This document shows, piece after piece, positions 61,901-64,000 of a stretch of DNA of 64,000 bases. The stretch is from Paralichthys olivaceus (lineage: Eukaryota; Chordata; Actinopteri; Pleuronectiformes; Paralichthyidae). Both the position numbers and the translations under genes were made by a program. A model generated the notes under the pieces. It saw only the letters and a list, made by a program, of their open reading frames with translations, ran no database searches and was not told where the DNA came from. The stretch covers positions 20,806,458 to 20,870,457 of the forward strand of contig NC_091096.1 of NCBI RefSeq assembly GCF_024713975.1, written 5' to 3'. How positions within the stretch are numbered: the first letter of the stretch is position 1; the number at the start of each line of letters is the position of its first letter.

Positions 61901-62324
61901 CAGGGAAACAATGAGTTTTATTCATTTCCTGCTTAGAGCTTCTGGAATGAAATTAGATGAACAGAAGACTTACCAGTTCTCCACAGGACAAACGTGGTGA
62001 TTCATCACAGCCATGGCGTATCTGTAGGGTAAAGAATACTTTAAAGCAAGAAATGGCAAATGTCACCGTGTTCAAACCTCTGAAGAATCAACTACAACCA
62101 TAATCAATTACCAAGATTACACTGGCCTTAATGCAAAGAGGTTATTCAGCACAAAAAACCCCACTTGAATGGACTTTGCAATCAACTTATTCCCTTTTGC
62201 AACTTGTAAACAACATTGCCAGGTGTCACAGGAACACAAAATACTTCGATCTGACTCACACAATCCATATTCCTGTGATGGAGAAGGCAGACAGGCTGAC
62301 AGGCAGGACGATCCAGGCAGTCAT
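58904..62324 (-). CDS. tmem150a: Transmembrane protein 150A
   Basis: Six-pass plasma-membrane protein of the TMEM150/DRAM (FRAG1) family; mammalian TMEM150A associates with the EFR3-PI4KIIIalpha complex that makes PI4P. Minus-strand exons in transcript order: 62324-62260 (ATG), 62022-61975, 61894-61808, 61404-61337, 60175-60048, 59925-59748 and 59202-58904 (stop TAG), all in phase, 290 residues. Landmarks are the N-terminus [20 protein letters not shown] (first membrane segment), the extracellular loop with CPVENW, an N-glycosylation site NVT (N41) and 'KTCCT'. Also visible are '[20 protein letters not shown]', '[20 protein letters not shown]' and the C-terminus '[17 protein letters not shown]', almost the same as human. 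Human is about 271 residues; the extra length is a Gly/Arg/Ser segment in the cytoplasmic tail (about 243-267). Exon 2 begins at 62542 after an acceptor, so the 5' untranslated exon lies further right. RNF181 is its neighbour in human too. Confidence 0.95.
59281..59480 (+). repeat. Dispersed repeat, copy B, inside the last tmem150a intron
   Basis: It matches the left arm of copy A over about 100 bases at roughly 80% by eye: 'aagacacacaactt', 'gagattctcagtt', then 'acacagtcgtagtcatgaca'. It is likewise followed by 'ataaagttgtaactttacaa'-type units. No right arm is seen before the exon at 59748. Confidence 0.6.
60176..61336. other. tmem150a intron (1.2 kb)
   Basis: Canonical minus-strand ends. 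It includes a GT repeat at 61284-61319 and otherwise nothing recognisable. Confidence 0.75.
61284..61319. repeat. Imperfect (GT)n microsatellite
   Basis: GT units with TTC and GC interruptions, 17 bases left of a tmem150a exon boundary. Confidence 0.88.
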
Positions 62325-62542
62325 TGGGCTGGCAGTGAGCTGGCTTTGTCCCAAGCATGGGGTGAGAGGGGTGCTTCGGATGGAGTGACGGCACAACGGG
62401 AGGGACCAGGTTGGGGGCGGGTGGGGGTGTGGGGTCACTTACACACAGGGGGAACACACGGGGGGAGGGGGGGCATGAGAGGACAAAAGGGGGGAATGGC
62501 ACGGCTCTTCTGCTTCCACGGGGCCCTGCAACCAGCCGCAAC
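62325..62542 (-). other. tmem150a 5' untranslated part of exon 2
   Basis: The exon appears to open at 62542 (minus-strand CTTCAG before GTTGCGG). The untranslated part is strikingly purine/pyrimidine-biased, C-rich on the transcript strand. No upstream ATG-initiated frame of note was followed. Confidence 0.55.
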
Positions 62543-64000
62543 CTGAAGGAAGACAAAAAGAAGTTGTCAGTAAATTAATAAAATACACAGTCAGGTTAAT
62601 ACAACATAAAATGTGTATATATGTGTTAAACAAGAGAGTAATAAAGAGAAAGATCAACGATGGGTAAAGAATAATCTGTGAATTATAAATGACACTCTAA
62701 ATAAGAATATTTAAATACAAAAAAAAAAAAGTGCTTCTCTATAATCATTAACTTGTGGTCATACCTGGCATTAATATTAATTCTGGTTAATCACAGGTGA
62801 ACCGCTTTAAGTAGGTCACTATAAATACAGTAAATCAATGTGAGAAACACTAAGAAGTGAAAAAATATTTTCAGGTCATTATGAAACTGTCAGAGGGGAT
62901 CAGCTGAGTAGGCGGTCGTTCAATGTGGCCCAGGACGCATGTATGTACACACAGCAGAAAGAAATGGTCCTACGCAGCGCACTAACCCTAACCCATTCAT
63001 ACCAATGTGTTTGGATCTCAAATGTGGACTCATTTGAGATTGAATAACGGTAGAAGGTATTGCGACATCCTGGAAGTTATTTTTGTTATGCAGTGTATTT
63101 TACATTTTTAGTGCCTCTACATTTCATTCAATGTCAGGTGCATCTCACTGAAAACTCAACGTACTGCAGCAGTGTTACATTTCAGGCTTTTGCAAGTGCC
63201 TTCACAGAAAACTGAGTTCAAAGAAGAAGAAGCAACAAAGAGCTGCTCCACATCTTCTGTTAAAAGTGCTGCGGTAAAACACAGCAGAGACGAAAGCCGA
63301 CAGACAGCTGACATGCTGTCATACATGTATGCTCTATGCAGGAAGTTAATAATAAGTGGTTTTCAATCTTGACTTCCTGACAACAAAACAAGAGTAAATG
63401 GTGGTAGACACAACGTAAAAACTGTAGGTCATGGTCTCTTGCTGTTTACTAGCAATAAAAAAAACACATTTTGCCATCACGCTTAATTGCATAAATAACT
63501 GTAAGAAGAAATCTGAAAAAGACCCCAAAACAAAATGGGAAAATATACAAGTTAAAGCTAGGATTGGTAATCCTGGAAAAGTTCCTTTGAAAATATGCAT
63601 TTGATAAACTGAAAAATGCTCTCGCTAACTTCTGGCAATCATCTCCGCTTCAGCTGTGTATGTCTCTCACACTGAAGACTCGACTCGTGCAGTGAGAGCA
63701 CACATAGGGTGTGCACAAGCAGGCAGGTTGGTTAGTGACAGACAGGTAACGCAGCCAATCGTTTCACTCGGTCCATGTCTTTAACAGCACTGCGAGGGCC
63801 CCTTATTTTCAAGAAAAATGTATTCATTGATGGCCATCAGCGTGAAGAGGATTTCAACAAATAAGATAAAAAAAATGTTTATGAAACAGATTACGGATCC
63901 AAGCTTTAAATGTTTCTCTACTGCTTTTCCCAAAATGACACGAACACTGATAAAGTAAGTACAATGAGACAGAAAGCACCTTTTGAAGAGGAATGACCAG
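62543..64000. other. Right-hand flank, probably tmem150a first intron or promoter side
   Basis: No coding exon is supported. The sequence is AT-rich with a short poly-A run near 62,720. The tmem150a first exon is expected here or beyond the window. Confidence 0.45.

Overview
This is nuclear DNA of a vertebrate, almost certainly a ray-finned (teleost) fish. The genes have many short exons with GT-AG introns. Dinucleotide microsatellites are abundant, old LINE and SINE copies lie between and inside genes, and the protein-coding exons are close relatives of known vertebrate proteins. There are no operons, phage or CRISPR features. Gene names rest on protein sequences read from the exons; exon limits were set by matching splice signals and checking that reading phase carries from exon to exon.

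Layout. (1) About 4.5-15.9 kb, plus strand: the 3' part or a short isoform of the kiaa1671 gene (tankyrase-binding-protein-type C-terminus). (2) 16.4-18.4 kb and 22.1-23.8 kb, plus strand: two tandem beta-crystallins, crybb3 then crybb2, with the same exon plan. (3) 25.3-27.0 kb, plus: ctu1, the tRNA wobble-uridine thiolase. (4) 27.4-28.4 kb: a decayed L2-like LINE followed by a CTGT microsatellite. (5) 28.6-48.6 kb, plus: paxillin (pxn), with a 10.5-kb first intron and three in-frame cassette exons that would more than double the protein. (6) 50-52 kb: a second decayed LINE. (7) 53.0-54.3 kb, plus: rnf181, a RING E3 ligase. (8) 58.9-62.5 kb, minus: tmem150a, a six-pass membrane protein; its 5' end runs toward the right edge.

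The genes do not form one pathway. The crystallins are lens structural proteins, ctu1 acts in tRNA modification, paxillin in focal adhesions, rnf181 in ubiquitination and tmem150a at the plasma membrane. Three gene blocks that sit on different human chromosomes are joined here (KIAA1671-CRYBB3-CRYBB2; PXN; RNF181-TMEM150A, with CTU1 inserted), and two of the joints hold LINE debris.

I saw no wholly new biological system. The observations most worth following are the long paxillin isoform (an extra LD-like motif, a triple 13-residue repeat, a 19-proline run and a GC-AG intron), a template-switch-like hairpin inside a LINE, two candidate foldback repeats, and matching promoter layout in the two crystallins.
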